A DNA stretch of 64,000 nt from Akkermansia muciniphila (GTDB lineage Bacteria > Verrucomicrobiota > Verrucomicrobiia > Verrucomicrobiales > Akkermansiaceae). Numbering within the stretch: the stretch's first letter is position 1; each line of letters starts with the position of its first letter. Below, one piece after another: positions 27,470-36,034 of the stretch. The translations under genes and the position numbers were made by a program. The notes beneath the pieces are model-generated. The model saw nothing but the letters and a program-made list of their open reading frames with translations, had not been told where the DNA came from and made no database searches. The DNA is taken from the NCBI RefSeq assembly GCF_002884975.1, contig NZ_PJKB01000002.1, positions 1 through 64,000 of the forward strand, written 5' to 3'.

Positions 27470-27529
27470 TGTCGTGATATGATAGGAAAAGATGTTTCGT
27501 GAAGTATATTATTTGTCATGATATGACAA
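27470..27529. promoter_or_regulatory. Two similar operator-like sites
   Basis: TGTCGTGATATGATA (27470-27484) and TGTCATGATATGACA (27514-27528) differ at two positions and start 44 bases apart, about four helical turns. The second is the core of a perfect palindrome, TTGTCAT-GAT-ATGACAA (27513-27529). They lie about 215-270 bases before the 3D-domain lipoprotein gene. Confidence 0.55.
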
Positions 27530-27741
27530 AAATGCGGCATGTTTTATATATTACTTATTTTTAGTGATTTATATTAATGGCTTTTCCTTGTTTGGAAGGT
27601 GGCGGGCGAAAAAAAAGGATTGCCAAGGTAGAAATTATTTCGTAACCAAGAGCCGCCGTTGTCGCTTTTTCGACTTCCGCACATGGCCTGAAGGTTCTGC
27701 CGGAGTGATTGCCGTGTGTGTGGCGCCTAACATCATACCGC

Positions 27742-28413
27742 ATGAATTTAAGAATAATTGCCACCCTGTCCTGTGCCGTAGCGGCCATGTTTGTCAGCAG
27801 TTGCTCGACGAACGGAGCTGTGACCGGCATGGAGAAATCCAGTAGTGACGCCCTTGTTTTGGCCCGTGCAGGTGAAACAGCCAAGGGGTTTGTTCAACCC
27901 CTGGCGCCGAGCCGTTCGGCAGTGCCTTCTTCCAAGCTCCCCAAACTGGGGCGCGACAAACACAAGATGCCGTTTTATCATCCAGCCCAGCGCACCCGTG
28001 TGGTACGCACCACGGCTTACACCCATTCCGAACGTGACCATCTGGCCTACGGACCCCGGAATGCCGTTGGTACGACGCTGAAATACACTTCTTCCGTACG
28101 CAGCGCCGCCGCGGACTGGTCCGTTTACCCCTTGGGAACCACTTTCCGCATCAAGGGCCAGCCCTACCTTTACGTTGTTGACGATTACGGAAGCGCGCTG
28201 GTAGGCACCGGAACCGTTGACATTTACCAGCCCAACAAGAAGTTGATGAAGGAATGGGGCCGCCGTTACGTGGAACTGACTATCGTCCGCTGGGGAGACC
28301 CCGCCAACAGTCTGGAAGTGCTCGGCAGCCGCCGCGGCTACAGGCATTGCCGCGCTATGTATGCGGCCCTGCAGCAGCGTGTATCCAAGGGCCTTTACGC
28401 CAAGGCTGACTGA
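27742..28413 (+). CDS. Lipoprotein with a 3D (Asp-Asp-Asp) domain
   Basis: The 223-residue protein starts at ATG 27742 with a lipoprotein signal (MNLRIIATLSC... then VSSC, the lipobox cysteine near residue 21). After a linker of about 65 residues, a 3D domain follows: TTAYTHSERDH, AAADWSVYPLGTTFRI, VVDDYGSALVGTGTVDIY. The three aspartates of this double-psi barrel are present. 3D domains occur in lytic transglycosylases (MltA C-terminus) and peptidoglycan-associated exported proteins, so a cell-wall role in the periplasm is likely; a catalytic partner domain is absent. It ends at a strong terminator and has its own long, probably regulated, upstream region. Confidence 0.88.
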   Translation: MNLRIIATLSCAVAAMFVSSCSTNGAVTGMEKSSSDALVLARAGETAKGFVQPLAPSRSAVPSSKLPKLGRDKHKMPFYHPAQRTRVVRTTAYTHSERDHLAYGPRNAVGTTLKYTSSVRSAAADWSVYPLGTTFRIKGQPYLYVVDDYGSALVGTGTVDIYQPNKKLMKEWGRRYVELTIVRWGDPANSLEVLGSRRGYRHCRAMYAALQQRVSKGLYAKAD

Positions 28414-28437
28414 CCGTCTTCCTGAACCTCTTGCCTG

Positions 28438-28473
28438 AAGCGCCGCCATTCATGAAAATGGCGGCGCTTTTTT
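28438..28473 (+). terminator. Terminator after the 3D-domain lipoprotein gene
   Basis: Perfect 13-bp arms (28438-28450 and 28457-28469), a 6-base loop and a run of six T. Confidence 0.92.
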
Positions 28474-28509
28474 ATTTTCCGCCATGGGGGTGGATGGTAG
28501 TCTGGCGGC

Positions 28510-29148
28510 ATGGATACGAAAAAACGGGCTTCCATTGTCCGGGAGGAACTCATGTCCCTGTACGGGAACCCTCCCATTCCGCTGACGCACCGTGACCCCT
28601 ATACCCTGCTGGTGGCGGTCCTGCTGTCGGCCCAGTGTACGGACAAGCGCGTGAACCTGGTGACGCCCGCCCTGTTCGCCCTGGCTTCCACCCCGGAGGA
28701 AATGGCCCGGCAGGATGTGGAAACTGTCCGGGAAATTGTGCGGCCCTGCGGCCTCTCGGAAAGAAAGGCTTCCGCCATTGTCAACCTCAGCCGCATCCTG
28801 GTGGAAAAATACCAGGGAAAGGTTCCCTGTGACTTCCAGGCGCTGGAATCCCTCCCGGGCGTGGGGCATAAGACGGCCTCCGTCGTCATGGTTCAGGCCT
28901 TCGGCGTTCCCGCCTTCCCGGTGGATACGCATATTTTTCGCCTTTCCCGGCTCTGGGGGCTGAGCAAGGGTAAAACGGTGGAGGCCGTGGAGCGTGACTT
29001 GAAAAGCCTTTTCCCTGAAAATACGTGGGGGGAACTCCACCTGCGCATTGTCTTGTATGGCCGGGAATACTGTCCGGCGCGGGGTTGCGGAGGGAAGTGC
29101 CCCATCTGCAGCCGCCTGGCCCGGGAAGACGGTTCCGAAGGGGTCTGA
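28510..29148 (+). CDS. nth: Endonuclease III
   Basis: The 212-residue DNA glycosylase/AP lyase removes oxidised pyrimidines. The helix-hairpin-helix reads LPGVGHKTA with catalytic K121, and D139 sits in PVDTHI. The C-terminal iron-sulfur loop has four cysteines in CPARGCGGKCPIC, spaced 4-3-2, unlike the classical 6-2-5 spacing of E. coli Nth. The HhH and catalytic residues are intact, so activity is expected. It follows the lipoprotein gene's terminator by 36 bases and is followed by the exbB promoter. Confidence 0.94.
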   Translation: MDTKKRASIVREELMSLYGNPPIPLTHRDPYTLLVAVLLSAQCTDKRVNLVTPALFALASTPEEMARQDVETVREIVRPCGLSERKASAIVNLSRILVEKYQGKVPCDFQALESLPGVGHKTASVVMVQAFGVPAFPVDTHIFRLSRLWGLSKGKTVEAVERDLKSLFPENTWGELHLRIVLYGREYCPARGCGGKCPICSRLAREDGSEGV

Positions 29149-29175
29149 ATTTTTGACAGGGCCCGAATTCAATGC

Positions 29176-29203
29176 TTGCAAGTCTGAATTTGCATGCTTT
29201 AAT
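29176..29203 (+). promoter_or_regulatory. Candidate promoter of the exbB-exbD-exbD operon
   Basis: TTGCAA (29176-29181) and TTTAAT (29198-29203) are separated by 16 bases, placing a start site about 30 bases before the exbB ATG. Confidence 0.45.
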
Positions 29204-29241
29204 ACACCAGTATCTTTTCGAACAACCATATCACTTAAATT

Positions 29242-30033
29242 ATGAAGAACCTTTTTAGACTGGGTTTCCGTTTTGCCGCATTTGCTTCCGTCCTGATGGC
29301 TGCGTTTTCTACATCCGCCTTTGCTCAGGAAGCTGCTGAAGCCGCTGCTCCTCAGGAACAGACCATGCTTGACAAATGGATCATCGCCGGTGGTTGGACC
29401 ATGATTCCGATTATGCTCGTGGAAGCGTTCATCGTTTTCCTGGTGATCTACAACATGGTTGCTCTGAAAAAGGAAAAATTCTGCCCGGAAGACCTTAAGG
29501 TCACCCTGCTGCAGTTGATGGCCGAATGCCGCATCCGCTCCGCCATTGAAGTGGCCGCCGGCAGCCCCACCTACCTGGGCCGCCTGGTTGCGTATGCGCT
29601 GCCGAACGTGGATGCCACCCGCCCGGAAGACCTTGGCAAGGACGCCATTGAAGACGCCGTGGCGGACTTTACGGCCAATGAAAGCCGTTCCGTATTCAAA
29701 TGGATCAACATGCTTGCCCTTTGCGCGCAGATTTCTCCCATGCTCGGCCTCTTCGGTACGGTGCAGGGGATGGTGGGCGCGTTCGGCACGCTGTCCAGCG
29801 CCGGGCAGGCAGACCCCACCCAGCTTGCAGGTGACATTTCCGTGGCTCTGTTGACGACCTTCTGGGGCTTGATCAACGCCATTATCGCCACGCCGTTCTT
29901 CTTCTTCCAGAAGGGTATTGCCAACGCCCAGATCGCCGAGTGCATCGGCACCGTGCAGGAAATGGTGAACACCTCCATCAACGTGGTGAACGCCGAAGCC
30001 CAGCTTGCCCGCATCCCCGAAGGCCTGGCCTGA
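29242..30033 (+). CDS. exbB: ExbB/TolQ/MotA-family proton channel
   Basis: The 263-residue protein has an N-terminal signal-like segment ending AFAQ (residues 1-29), an alanine-rich periplasmic stretch, a first transmembrane helix over about residues 46-68, and the conserved MotA/TolQ/ExbB domain (about 105-245) with two more helices. The signature ISPMLGLFGTVQGMVGAF and the LLTTFWGLINAIIATP helix are present. With ExbD it converts proton flow into mechanical work on an envelope partner. It is the first gene of exbB-exbD-exbD. No tonB is next to it. Confidence 0.93.
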   Translation: MKNLFRLGFRFAAFASVLMAAFSTSAFAQEAAEAAAPQEQTMLDKWIIAGGWTMIPIMLVEAFIVFLVIYNMVALKKEKFCPEDLKVTLLQLMAECRIRSAIEVAAGSPTYLGRLVAYALPNVDATRPEDLGKDAIEDAVADFTANESRSVFKWINMLALCAQISPMLGLFGTVQGMVGAFGTLSSAGQADPTQLAGDISVALLTTFWGLINAIIATPFFFFQKGIANAQIAECIGTVQEMVNTSINVVNAEAQLARIPEGLA

Positions 30034-30111
30034 TCGCCGGGGCAGATGGTCCGGTCCGGAAGTTTCCGCCCAGGCGGAGCCGGACCGGAGAATCCCAACC
30101 AAATGTAGCTT

Positions 30112-30615
30112 ATGGGTAAGAAAAAAGCCAATGTAGCAGCCGAAGAAGAGAGTGGGGAAATGGATATGTCCCCCATGATCGACATGGTTTTCCTCCTGTT
30201 GATCTTCTTCGTGGTGAACGCTACGGCCATTACCGTTAAAAAGGATAAGAACATTCAGATGCCTACGGCCAGCAGTTCCGGCGAAGTGAAATCCGCCAAC
30301 GGCTGCATCGTGGTGAATGTGTACGGGGAAGGGGAAGGAAAGCGTCCTCCCGGTGTGGACCAAAGCGTCCGCTGGGCTTCAGACGTCAGTACGCCGCTTA
30401 ACTCTCCGGATGAACTGAAGGAGTATATCAAAAACCTTGCCGAACGCTTCAAGGACAAGCCGGACTTTGAAACCCGCCTCTATCTGCGCGGTGACCAGAA
30501 GGCCCTGTTCAAGGGATCCCGGGAAGTGATTCGCGTGGCTGCGGAATGCGGTGTGGTCAAGGTGATCTTTGCCGTACTGCCCTCCAAGAACACCTCTGCA
30601 AACAAGGCTGAATAA
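30112..30615 (+). CDS. exbD: ExbD/TolR-family protein (first copy)
   Basis: The 167-residue protein has a charged cytosolic N-terminus, one transmembrane helix (SPMIDMVFLLLIFFVVNAT) with the membrane aspartate of ExbD, and a periplasmic domain ending in VKVIFAVLPS. It differs from the second copy in having a longer insert (residues 60-110). It lies 78 bases after exbB and 12 bases before the second exbD, so the three form one operon. Confidence 0.92.
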   Translation: MGKKKANVAAEEESGEMDMSPMIDMVFLLLIFFVVNATAITVKKDKNIQMPTASSSGEVKSANGCIVVNVYGEGEGKRPPGVDQSVRWASDVSTPLNSPDELKEYIKNLAERFKDKPDFETRLYLRGDQKALFKGSREVIRVAAECGVVKVIFAVLPSKNTSANKAE

Positions 30616-30627
30616 CCACTACGCACC

Positions 30628-31086
30628 ATGGCAAGACATAAGAAATTGGAGATGGTTGAGGATGAAGATCCCAAGCTGGATATTTCCTCCCTCATCGACG
30701 TGTGCTTCCTTCTGTTGATTTACTTCATTGTGGCGACCTCCCTGATTCAGGAACGCAAGCTGGATATGTCCATGCCCGGGAGCAGCCAGGGAGAAAATGC
30801 CTCCCAGATTGAACCGGCCCTGATCCGTATCATCAAGGACGGCACCATTTACTGGGGCAAGGATAACAGCCTCATGATCGACAACGACATGAACAACCAC
30901 AACCTGGCGACGCTCGTGCAGCAGCTGGAAGCCAAGAAACAGGAAGCCAGCGCCGTGGGCACCAAGCCGGTGGTTCAGTTGTGGGTGGAGGGTGAAGTTC
31001 CCCACCAGCGCGTCATTGACGTGATGAACGCCTTGACGGAAGCCGGGATTACCACGGTGGCCCTGACGGACCTCAAGGATGATTAA
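30628..31086 (+). CDS. exbD: ExbD/TolR-family protein (second copy)
   Basis: The 152-residue protein has the same plan: LDISSLIDVCFLLLIYFIVAT at residues 14-34 with the membrane Asp, then a periplasmic domain closing VIDVMNALTEAGITTVALTD, typical of ExbD/TolR. Two different ExbD proteins beside one ExbB suggest a heteromeric stator (inference). A strong terminator follows. Confidence 0.93.
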   Translation: MARHKKLEMVEDEDPKLDISSLIDVCFLLLIYFIVATSLIQERKLDMSMPGSSQGENASQIEPALIRIIKDGTIYWGKDNSLMIDNDMNNHNLATLVQQLEAKKQEASAVGTKPVVQLWVEGEVPHQRVIDVMNALTEAGITTVALTDLKDD

Positions 31087-31119
31087 GCCATTCACGGATG
31101 GGCCGTGTTATTGATTTTC

Positions 31120-31155
31120 AGCTTCCGGCTGCCTGTTGGGCGCCGGAAGCTTTTT
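31120..31155 (+). terminator. Terminator of the exbB-exbD-exbD operon
   Basis: Perfect 10-bp arms (31120-31129 and 31142-31151) with a 12-base loop, then five T. Confidence 0.88.
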
Positions 31156-31330
31156 ATTGCGTCAAGGGGGGATGGAATCTGCTCCGGCCCGGGATGCGGG
31201 ATCTTTTTTGAAAGACCGGGATTCCCGGAGACAAAAAGGCCTTTTTGGTTCCAAATCCAACCCTCCCTTAAAGGGACGCGGGCGGGAAGAACTTTCTTGC
31301 AAGGATGACTAAAAAGACGGAACTTTCTTC

Positions 31331-31358
31331 TTTAGAGTTCGCCACATCCTGTTAGAAT
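31331..31358 (+). promoter_or_regulatory. Possible promoter of the large TPR gene
   Basis: TTTAGA (31331-31336) and TAGAAT (31353-31358), 16-base spacing, about 90 bases before the chosen start. The rest of 31156-31449 shows no gene. Confidence 0.35.
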
Positions 31359-31449
31359 GACGCAATCCATTACAGATAGGTGCATTCCGCGCATTTGCAC
31401 GGGTATTCTCCTATCTATTATCTCTTCTGTTTCAACGAATTTTAAACAC

Positions 31450-34400
31450 ATGATCAAATCAAACTATACTACTGCACTGGCTGCAGGCCTGGTTTCCGTG
31501 TTGAGCATTGGGGCGGTGATGCCGTCCAGCGCACAGCATGGCCCGCGCGATTACCAGCGCACGGCCCTGACCGCCATGAAGGAGGGCAAGTGGCAGGAAG
31601 CCCTGGATGCCGTTGACCGCTGCATCCGCGTTTACGAGCCCCGTATCAAAACGCTGGGGCTTGATGACGGCTTTGGCTGGTTCTACTATCAGAAGGGTGT
31701 CTGCCTGGCCCAATTGAAGCAATACAAGGAAGCTGTGGAAGCGTTCAAGGCCTGCTACACCAAGTTCCCGAGCGCCAGGAACCAGCTCGTGAAAATGGCC
31801 CTGTTCCGTGAAGGGGAAAACTACTGCCGCCTTGGTGACTTTGCCAAGGGTGCGGAGCTGCTGGAAAAATTCCTGAAGGAGTACCGCAGCGACCCTGTCG
31901 CCAGGAACGTCAATGCCGGTGAAGTCCAGGGGCTGCTGGCCCAGTGTTATTTCAAGATGGACCCTCCCTCCTTTGAAAAGGGGCTGGAAAACCTTACCGC
32001 CTGCGTCAATTCCCGCTACAAGGGGCGCCGCATTACGGATGCCGTGATTACCAACGGCTTCCTGGCGATGGTGGACGCCGCGATCAAGACCGGCAAGTGC
32101 CAGGAAACGGTAAAATTTGTGGAAGCCCATCCTTCCGTGATGAACATCAGCCCCACCCGCGTGGCGCTGTATGCTCCCCGGCTGGTGAGCAACATTGCGG
32201 AGGTGCTGGGGAAATCCAGCGCTCTTCTCCAGGAAGGAAAGCAGAAGGAGTCTGAAGACTATGCCTCCCTGGCCCTGGTGCTGATGGGGCTCCTGCCGGA
32301 CCAGGCTGGAGTGATGGCGGACGCCAACCATTCCCTGGACCGCCTGGGCCGCGCTAACGGAGCGGTGCCCGGCGTGACGGACCTCTCCCACACGCTGGAC
32401 AGGACGAAGGTGACCGCCCTGATCGACCAGTTCAACAAGATGAAGGAGGAAGGCAAGGTCATGGACGCCTTCACGTTCAGCTTCATGGGCAACCAGGCCC
32501 TGGTGCACGGCTCCCAGAGGGTGGCCCGCGCCGCTTACAAGCTTATCAATGAATCCTACCCGGACGCCCCGGGCAGGGAAGATAACCTGTACTACCTGGC
32601 CATGACCACGTGGCAGCTGGGAGAAGCGGACAAGGGCGGCGAGCTGGTGGCTCAGCACCTGAAGGAATTCCCGAATTCCAAGTATGCCCCCATGCTGAAT
32701 ACGCTGTCCCTGGAAGGCCTCCTGAAGGATAAGAAGTTTGATCTCTGCGTCCAGCAGGCGGACAAGGTCATGGAGCTGCACAAGGGCGATCCCACGCACA
32801 AGTTCTATGAACTGGCTCTGTATTGCAAAGGCGCTTCCCTGTTCAACCTGGGCGCTGCCGACGCCGCCCGCTACAAGGAAGCGGTGCCCGTGCTGGAACG
32901 CTTCGTGAAGGAATACCGGGACAGCACCTACCTGAAAACGGCCATGTACCTGCTGGGTGAAACCTACACGAACCTGGGCAACATGGATGAAGCCATCCAG
33001 GCTTTCACCAATTACATCGCCCGTTTCCCGGACAAGAATGACGCCAACATGGCGGCTGTGCTGTATGACCGGGCCTTCAATTACCTGAACCGTAAGAACC
33101 CCGGAGACGAGGAGCTTGCCACGGCGGATGCGAAGGAAATCGTGGACAACTTCAAGGACCACCGCCTGTTCCCGTATGCCAACAACCTGCTGGCGAACCT
33201 GTATGCCGGCAGCAAGGAACATGAACAGGAAGCGGAAGGCTATTTCCTGGCCGCGCTGGAATCCGCCAAGAAGCTGGGTGACAAGCGCCCCGCCGCGGAA
33301 GCCGTGTACAACCTGCTCATTAATGCCACCAAAAAACCTCTTCCCGTGGAGCCGAAGGAAGCCGTGGAGGCTGCCAGAACGGCGCGCCGTGACGAGGTCA
33401 AGAAGTGGTATGACGAGTACTGGAAGAACAGCGACCAGCCCGGCAGCCGCTACAGCCTCCAGCTGGCGGCCGCAGCCATGGACTTCTTCAAGGATGACAA
33501 GGAAATGTTTGATCCGGCATCCGTCAAGATGCAGGAAGTCATCGTGCGGGAAGGCAAGAAGGACGATCCCAAGCTGACCGTCCTGCTGGAAGAAGCCGTC
33601 AACTCCTACACCAAGACGTACATGGCCGGCAACCAGGCCCTGGGCCGCACTCTGGACGCCAACGCCATGCGCAACCACTTCTACCGCTTCCCCGGCGTGG
33701 ATAATGACAAGGACAAGACGCTGAGCGCCATGCTCCGCATGGCCGTCATTGCCCAGACGCAGGAACGTTATGAAAAGGCTCCCACGGAAACGGATGAACA
33801 GCGTGCCGAGAAAGCCGCCCTGGAAGGCCTGACCAAGCAGCTCTTCGTGGAACTGAAGCGTGACTTCAAGCCCTCGGACCTGCCTCCGTACACGCTCGTG
33901 AAGCTGGGCATGCACCTGGCCAATACGTCCCAGCCGGAAGAAAGCATCGCCTACTTTGATGAAATCCTGGACCCCTCGGAACCGGATCCGGTGCGCAAGA
34001 AGGCCCGCATCAACGGCATGTCCAAGTACCGCAAGAATGCGATCTTCGGCAAGGCCGTGGCTCTGGGCCGGAGCAAGGACACCGCCAAGGTGGACACCGC
34101 CATCAAGATGATGAAGGATGAACTCAGCAAGGAGGAATCCAGCGCCAATCCGGACCGCAAGGCCATGGAAGACGCCCAGTACAACCTGGTCAAGTTCACC
34201 TCAGCCCGCCAGGACTGGCCGGCCGTCATTGCCGCCGGGAACAAGTACCGTGAGAACAAGGCGTACAAGAAGAACCTGCCGGAAGTCCTCTTCCTCCAGG
34301 GTCAAGCCTACCTCCAGCAGAATGAACTGGACAAGGCCCTGATCAACTTCATGAACATCACGGGCACGTACAAGGGCCTCGTGAAGTGGTCCGCCCCCGC

Positions 34401-34683
34401 CGTACTGGCCCAGATGGATACGCTCTGGAAACGGAATAACATGTCCCAGGGCGCAGGCAAGCAGCCTTCCGACAGGTACGTCGCCTGGAAGGCCGGAACC
34501 CAGTACGTCCAGTTGCTGGATACTCCCGCCAACCGCAAGAAGATGACTGCGGAAGACAGTGCCCTGGTCAACGAGGTGAAGGATAAGACCGCCAAATTCG
34601 GTTCTGATCCCGCCGTCAGCCAGGAACGGGCGGACATCGCCGCCTATGAAGCCGCCATCCGCGGCGCCAAGGGCCAGAAGTAA
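31450..34683 (+). CDS. Large exported TPR-repeat protein
   Basis: From ATG 31450 the 1077-residue protein has a signal peptide (TALAAGLVSVLSIGAVMPSSA, cut before QHG). The rest is alpha-helical with many tetratricopeptide-like repeats spread over residues 30-750 and again 830-1020 (YxKGVxLAxLKQYxEAxxAF, DEAIQAFTNYIARFPD, LFLQGQAYLQQ). It has no enzyme motif. Such proteins next to ExbB/ExbD in Planctomycetes and Verrucomicrobia are thought to scaffold envelope complexes (inference). It is 26 bases before the next exported gene. The frame opens further upstream at 31357, but that start would bury the signal peptide. Confidence 0.88.
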   Translation: MIKSNYTTALAAGLVSVLSIGAVMPSSAQHGPRDYQRTALTAMKEGKWQEALDAVDRCIRVYEPRIKTLGLDDGFGWFYYQKGVCLAQLKQYKEAVEAFKACYTKFPSARNQLVKMALFREGENYCRLGDFAKGAELLEKFLKEYRSDPVARNVNAGEVQGLLAQCYFKMDPPSFEKGLENLTACVNSRYKGRRITDAVITNGFLAMVDAAIKTGKCQETVKFVEAHPSVMNISPTRVALYAPRLVSNIAEVLGKSSALLQEGKQKESEDYASLALVLMGLLPDQAGVMADANHSLDRLGRANGAVPGVTDLSHTLDRTKVTALIDQFNKMKEEGKVMDAFTFSFMGNQALVHGSQRVARAAYKLINESYPDAPGREDNLYYLAMTTWQLGEADKGGELVAQHLKEFPNSKYAPMLNTLSLEGLLKDKKFDLCVQQADKVMELHKGDPTHKFYELALYCKGASLFNLGAADAARYKEAVPVLERFVKEYRDSTYLKTAMYLLGETYTNLGNMDEAIQAFTNYIARFPDKNDANMAAVLYDRAFNYLNRKNPGDEELATADAKEIVDNFKDHRLFPYANNLLANLYAGSKEHEQEAEGYFLAALESAKKLGDKRPAAEAVYNLLINATKKPLPVEPKEAVEAARTARRDEVKKWYDEYWKNSDQPGSRYSLQLAAAAMDFFKDDKEMFDPASVKMQEVIVREGKKDDPKLTVLLEEAVNSYTKTYMAGNQALGRTLDANAMRNHFYRFPGVDNDKDKTLSAMLRMAVIAQTQERYEKAPTETDEQRAEKAALEGLTKQLFVELKRDFKPSDLPPYTLVKLGMHLANTSQPEESIAYFDEILDPSEPDPVRKKARINGMSKYRKNAIFGKAVALGRSKDTAKVDTAIKMMKDELSKEESSANPDRKAMEDAQYNLVKFTSARQDWPAVIAAGNKYRENKAYKKNLPEVLFLQGQAYLQQNELDKALINFMNITGTYKGLVKWSAPAVLAQMDTLWKRNNMSQGAGKQPSDRYVAWKAGTQYVQLLDTPANRKKMTAEDSALVNEVKDKTAKFGSDPAVSQERADIAAYEAAIRGAKGQK

Positions 34684-34709
34684 CAACAAAAGGTTTAGCA
34701 ATCAACAAT

Positions 34710-35765
34710 ATGAAAGCACTTTCAGTAATAATGGTACTGGCCGGCCTGTCCACCCTGGTCCCGGCCATGGCCCAGAATGTTCAGAACGCCCAGCGCCTGC
34801 GCGCCCGGGTATCCGCCCAGAGCATCAAGAATGGACGCCCTACGGATATTTTCATTCTCTCTGCCAATGGCCCCGCGGTCCAGTTTGTGGAAACCAGGGA
34901 GTCCCAGGAAGTTCTCCAGCAGATGGCCAGCGCCTTCAAGACGCTGTACATTTTTGAAACGGATGACTTCGTGGACGCCAAGGTAGCCATGGAGAACCGG
35001 AAGTACCAGGATGCGCGCAACAAGTTCCACGCCCTGGTTAACAAATATGCCTCCACCCTTTCCATCAAGGACAGCCTGTCCGCCCGGGCGGCAGTCTATG
35101 AATTGGAAGCCGCCATGCGCATGATGGACTGGGCCGGGGTGAAGGCTCTGGTGGCCAGATTCCCCGTGAAGGCCAGCAACCTGTCTCCCTCCGCCCAGGA
35201 TGATCTGGAGGTAGCCAAAATCATGGCCCTCATCCCGGACAAGGACTGGAACGGCCTGAAAACCCGCGCTGCGTCCTTCCTGGCAACCAAGAAGAACGCC
35301 ACCCGCCTTCAGCAGGCGCGGATGAAGTACGCCCTGGGCGCCGCCGCCATGGTGGCCCAGGATTGGAACAAGGCTCTGGATGACTTTGCGGAAGCCCTGG
35401 TGCTGCTGCATGGTTCCGATGAGGAACTGGCCTCCGCCTGCGTGGTCCGTTCCCTGGATGCCTACCTGCGCATGCCGGATGTAGCCAAGTTCCTTGGGGA
35501 TTCCGCCGTGGCGGCTGCCGTGGAGGCCAGGAAGCACAATCCTGAAACCGTGATCCCGGACATGCAGATGAAGGCGCGCCCCGCTCATGTCAAGGAAGCG
35601 GCGGCGTTGTACCGTCTGCATGAACTGATGCTCCCGGACAGGAAGCTGCCGGCCAAGTATGACGGCTTTGCGGTTTCCTACAAGCATCCTGCCGCCGCTG
35701 CTCCGGCCCAGGATTCTGCCAAGGCTCCTGCGCAGTCTCCCGCCCAGCCGGAGAAAAAACAGTAG
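34710..35765 (+). CDS. Exported helical protein following the TPR gene
   Basis: The 351-residue protein has a signal peptide (residues 1-21, ending AMAQ). A region with TPR-like helices follows (for example ALGAAAMVAQDWNKALDDFAEAL), then an Ala/Pro/Gln-rich C-terminal tail ending in lysines. No catalytic motif is visible. Only 26 bases separate it from the TPR gene, so the two are co-transcribed and probably act in one periplasmic complex. Confidence 0.8.
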   Translation: MKALSVIMVLAGLSTLVPAMAQNVQNAQRLRARVSAQSIKNGRPTDIFILSANGPAVQFVETRESQEVLQQMASAFKTLYIFETDDFVDAKVAMENRKYQDARNKFHALVNKYASTLSIKDSLSARAAVYELEAAMRMMDWAGVKALVARFPVKASNLSPSAQDDLEVAKIMALIPDKDWNGLKTRAASFLATKKNATRLQQARMKYALGAAAMVAQDWNKALDDFAEALVLLHGSDEELASACVVRSLDAYLRMPDVAKFLGDSAVAAAVEARKHNPETVIPDMQMKARPAHVKEAAALYRLHELMLPDRKLPAKYDGFAVSYKHPAAAAPAQDSAKAPAQSPAQPEKKQ

Positions 35766-36034
35766 CGAACAGACGCGGCAGGTTTTCTCCTGCCGCCGTC
35801 CATTTACCAGGGGCTGTCTTCCTGTGAAGGGAGGCGGCCCCTTTTCCCGTACTTTGGCCGTTTCCTCATGAAGGGCCATTCGGAGAGTTCCGGAACGGGA
35901 TCACTGCCATACGGGCTGCGGCATGCCTTTACGGGAACGCCTTAAATACGGTATGGCCGTTTAAGGCCTCAATGGCGGTTTGAAGCTCCTTCGTGCAACA
36001 AGTTTGCCACGGGGGAACGGCGGGGAAGAAGGGC

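Larger units (their letters stand above)
26755..27741. other. Long intergenic region with inverted repeat and operator-like sites
   Basis: Nearly 1 kb without a convincing gene; small frames at 27156-27437 (minus) and 27564-27845 (plus) lack any protein-like features. The first half is GC-rich and holds a perfect 16-bp inverted repeat; the second half (27400-27600) is strongly AT-rich and holds two related operator-like sequences. It separates the divergent UDG-like gene and the 3D-domain lipoprotein gene. Confidence 0.6.

Noticed and set aside
31459-33915. An 818-codon minus-strand frame.
   Set aside because: It is the shadow of the TPR gene; composition is biased to Val, Gly, His and Gln with no known motif.
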